A stretch of 64,000 nt of DNA, taken from NCBI RefSeq assembly GCF_047948215.1, contig NC_134455.1:304686147-304750146 (forward strand), read 5' to 3'. The notes under the pieces were generated by a model, which did not search any database, was not told the origin of the DNA, and saw only the letters and a program-made list of their open reading frames with translations. A program made the translations under genes and the position numbers. This DNA is from Lycorma delicatula. Its lineage: Eukaryota; Arthropoda; Insecta; Hemiptera; Fulgoridae. Of the stretch, positions 61,950-64,000 are shown in pieces; positions within the stretch are counted from its first letter, which is position 1; each line of letters opens with the position of its first letter.

Positions 61950-62750
61950 GGAATACTTTTATTTAATTTTAACAAGCTTAAAGTTTAACCATGTTAAAAT
62001 TAATATAAAGGCGCAATTCAATCCAAAATTCCACAATATTTTCAATAAGTTGTGAATGTTTCAATGTAGAATTACTCAGCAATATTTAGGCAATTAAAAG
62101 ATTAGCTAATTGCCGTAATGCTCTTTAACTTAGAATTAAAATATTTCTCACTATTAATAATTGTCTTTTCAAAAACAAAACAATATTATTAATTAGTTGG
62201 TATATCAGAGAGGTTTATTTGTCTTTTATTTTGTGACATTAAAATTATGTATTTTTCCATGGATGAGATGATATCATCCATGAGATAATTTTTATAACTG
62301 AAAAGATCTAAATTTTTCATTTTTTCTGAATTGATGAGATCTCATGACTTTTAAAATAATAATGTATTACTTTTTTTTTATTTGAATAATAATCTTCGTT
62401 AGTTTAAGTGGGAATGAATAACTTTAATATTTAAATTAAATCTTTGTTATAAATAGTAGTTTTTTATTTATTGTAATTAAAATTGTTATTTATTAATGAA
62501 AATCGAGTTAGTTTTCTATCTTTTTTTTACGAGTTTGGCTTTCTAAAGAACCACTTACTAACTTTCATTTAACTTTCTCTTTTTTTCTTAATATTTCTTT
62601 TTTCATTCCTTCTGAGTATTTTTCTCTACTGTCTTGTGTTCTTTGTGCTCCTCACTTTTTAGAAAGAGGATTTATTCCCTAATCCTTTCATGTTCCTGAT
62701 AATTTTTATAATTTTTTTTGAATTTTTAATATTTTCTTTGTTTGTTTAAA
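61950..62750. other. AT-rich sequence without recognised gene
   Basis: T-rich low-complexity sequence; the upstream part of the mariner that follows could not be read here. Confidence 0.45.
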
Positions 62751-62754
62751 AGAG

Positions 62755-62965
62755 TATAATTGGCCAGCGAGATCACCCGACGCTTCACCATCGGATTACC
62801 TTCCATGGGGCCAATTAAAAAGTTTTTTATTATGTCTCAAAATATCGGTGATTTACAAATAAAATTCGAGAATCAGCACAAAATATCACTAGAAGTACTT
62901 TTACAAATGACAACCACACTGTAAACAACAGAAGGAGACCATTTCAAACATTTATTAATATGAAA
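62755..62965 (+). mobile_element. Mariner-superfamily transposase C-terminal remnant
   Basis: One frame reads NWPARSPDASPSDYLPWGQL, KSFLLCLK (62760-62845), matching WPxRSPDLxPxDYFLWGxLKSxVY with the final catalytic Asp region intact. After one frameshift it continues SQNIGDLQIKFENQHKISLE, VLLQMTTTL, stop, TTEGDHFKHLL (62838-62958), equivalent to the C-terminal NGGHFEHLL ending. The N-terminal HTH and the first two catalytic segments are absent. It is a different lineage from the 43 and 49 kb copies, judged by SPDASPSDY and the ending. Confidence 0.8.
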
Positions 62966-62969
62966 CATA

Positions 62970-64000
62970 AGTAAATAGGTAAACGTTATGCTTAATAAAT
63001 ATTTCTTTAAAATAAATTTACTCTCAAATATTGATTTAATAAAGTTTTTATTGATTTATTTATTTGCAATAATAGTTCCTTAAATTTTCAATATAATTTT
63101 TTACAAAATCCAAGTTTATATCGCCCCCATTTTCAGTACAGATAACGTAACAACTTTTTATTTATACCATTTTTCTCATCTTAAAGAGACCTTTAAAACT
63201 ATTTATCACACAAAGACTGTTACCATTAATCATATTTGAGTTACAACGCCTGGGCTACGTCCCAAGAAGATAGTGAAATGCTACTTCTAGTCAAAATGTA
63301 AAGTAGTTGGTCAATACCTTATTCTGAAAGTTGCAATATACTATCTGGAACGGTTTGAAAGTTGTTGAAGGGTTTTCATACTTTTGACTCACACTGTATC
63401 GATTATTACCTGAAGTTTTTGCCTTTTTGTCATAATTTCGTAGTATTGGATTATGTATATCATCGTTTAATGATAAAATAGACATTCACAATATTTTCAC
63501 GAAAAGAAAACAAATATTAGTAAATATAACTGAAGTAAAAAATAATATACTTGTATCCTTAACTTCAGCTTATTAGTATTCCAGATAACTTCTTCCCATT
63601 TATTTTATCAGAAAAGGTCTCTTATTGCGTTATTGTTCTATTTTAAAATAAAATCCTTTTTGTCCAACTTTAAAAATAAAATAAATTGTAATATAGAATA
63701 AATTAAAAGAATTAATTTGTTTGTTTGTTCAACAGCTAGTATAATTACAAAGGGCTCCCCAAGTGGAGCCATAAGTAAGCCTCTTGACAAAAAGCATGTG
63801 ATAAGAGGTGCCCAAGGAACTCTCAAAACAAATAATTCACAAAAATAGTTACAACTAATCTTAAAGTCCAATATAGAATTTCATGTCCAGTCTTAAATTT
63901 TAAAAATATTTATTTTAACACCTCATAGTCCAGAGAAACCAAATATTAATAATAAAGAATAAAAATAAGAAACAAAAACAAAGAAAAATGAAAACAAAAC
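62970..64000. other. AT-rich sequence; possible transposon terminus at 63.38 kb
   Basis: CATACTTTTGACTCACACTG plus TA (63377-63398) has the look of a Tc1/mariner-type right TIR next to TA. A GC-richer piece at 63750-63830 contains the small hairpin GGCTCC-CCAAGT-GGAGCC. The 77-codon minus frame across it (63638-63871) is unassigned. Confidence 0.4.

Noticed and set aside
63638..63871. 77-codon minus frame (RVPWAPLITCFLSRGLL)
   Set aside because: It has protein-like composition over about 25 residues but no recognisable domain; it is kept only as an unassigned GC-richer piece.
1..64000. A host gene spread over small exons
   Set aside because: I looked for runs of conserved residues bounded by splice-like sites and found only transposon-derived motifs. 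Small exons cannot be excluded without transcript data.

Overview
This is a strongly AT-rich eukaryotic window, roughly three quarters A+T by eye, from an animal genome. It has no operons, no long intact genes, many homopolymer runs and (TA)n/(AAT)n microsatellites, and many decayed transposable elements. The mix of families points to an insect: APE-type LINEs, R2-like and RTE-like LINEs, several mariner lineages, Tigger/pogo, a ZBED5/SCAND3-like hAT, a Helitron, and a tRNA-derived SINE with a conserved non-tRNA body. Hemiptera is my best guess, but it rests on memory of repeat families and was not tested. I found no host protein-coding exon, tRNA, rRNA, CRISPR array or viral gene that I can defend. 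Nearly every short open frame is either a piece of a dead transposon or chance.

Layout. At 1.7-2.8 kb there are three copies of a tRNA-derived SINE. At 4.56-5.69 kb lies an internally deleted mariner with both terminal inverted repeats (TIRs). At 9.93-10.56 kb is an RTE-like reverse transcriptase (RT) remnant on the minus strand. From 12.35 to 15.4 kb three LINE pieces stand in a row: the end of an R2-like element with a zinc knuckle and restriction-like endonuclease, then two 3' ends of an APE-type LINE. At 17.6-17.9 kb is a Jockey/CR1-like LINE piece. At 20.85-21.74 kb is a deleted Tigger/pogo element with TIRs and a TA duplication. At 23.65-24.86 kb is a minus-strand APE-type LINE, and at 32.16-32.73 kb another 3' fragment of that family. 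At 34.45-36.63 kb is a hAT element with a SINE body inserted into it. At 39.06-39.87 kb is a complete-looking non-autonomous Helitron. At 43.1-43.6, 48.7-49.9 and 62.75-62.96 kb are three more mariner lineages. At 51.4-53.8 kb is the longest APE-type LINE copy, with endonuclease and RT regions. At 55.5-56.1 kb is a polypurine array behind a Helitron-like 5' end. At 60.1-60.5 and 61.8-61.9 kb are two copies of another LINE C-terminus.

Functionally the genes do not work together; this is intergenic or intronic sequence built up by repeated insertion and decay. Every transposase or RT that can be read carries stops, frameshifts, lost catalytic residues or large deletions. The observations most worth a second look are perfect or near-perfect palindromes in which one arm is genuine LINE coding sequence and the other looks like its fold-back copy (12.39 and 32.18 kb), the well-bounded Helitron and Tigger derivatives, and a few GC-richer blocks with no identified origin. 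I did not find a convincing new biological system.
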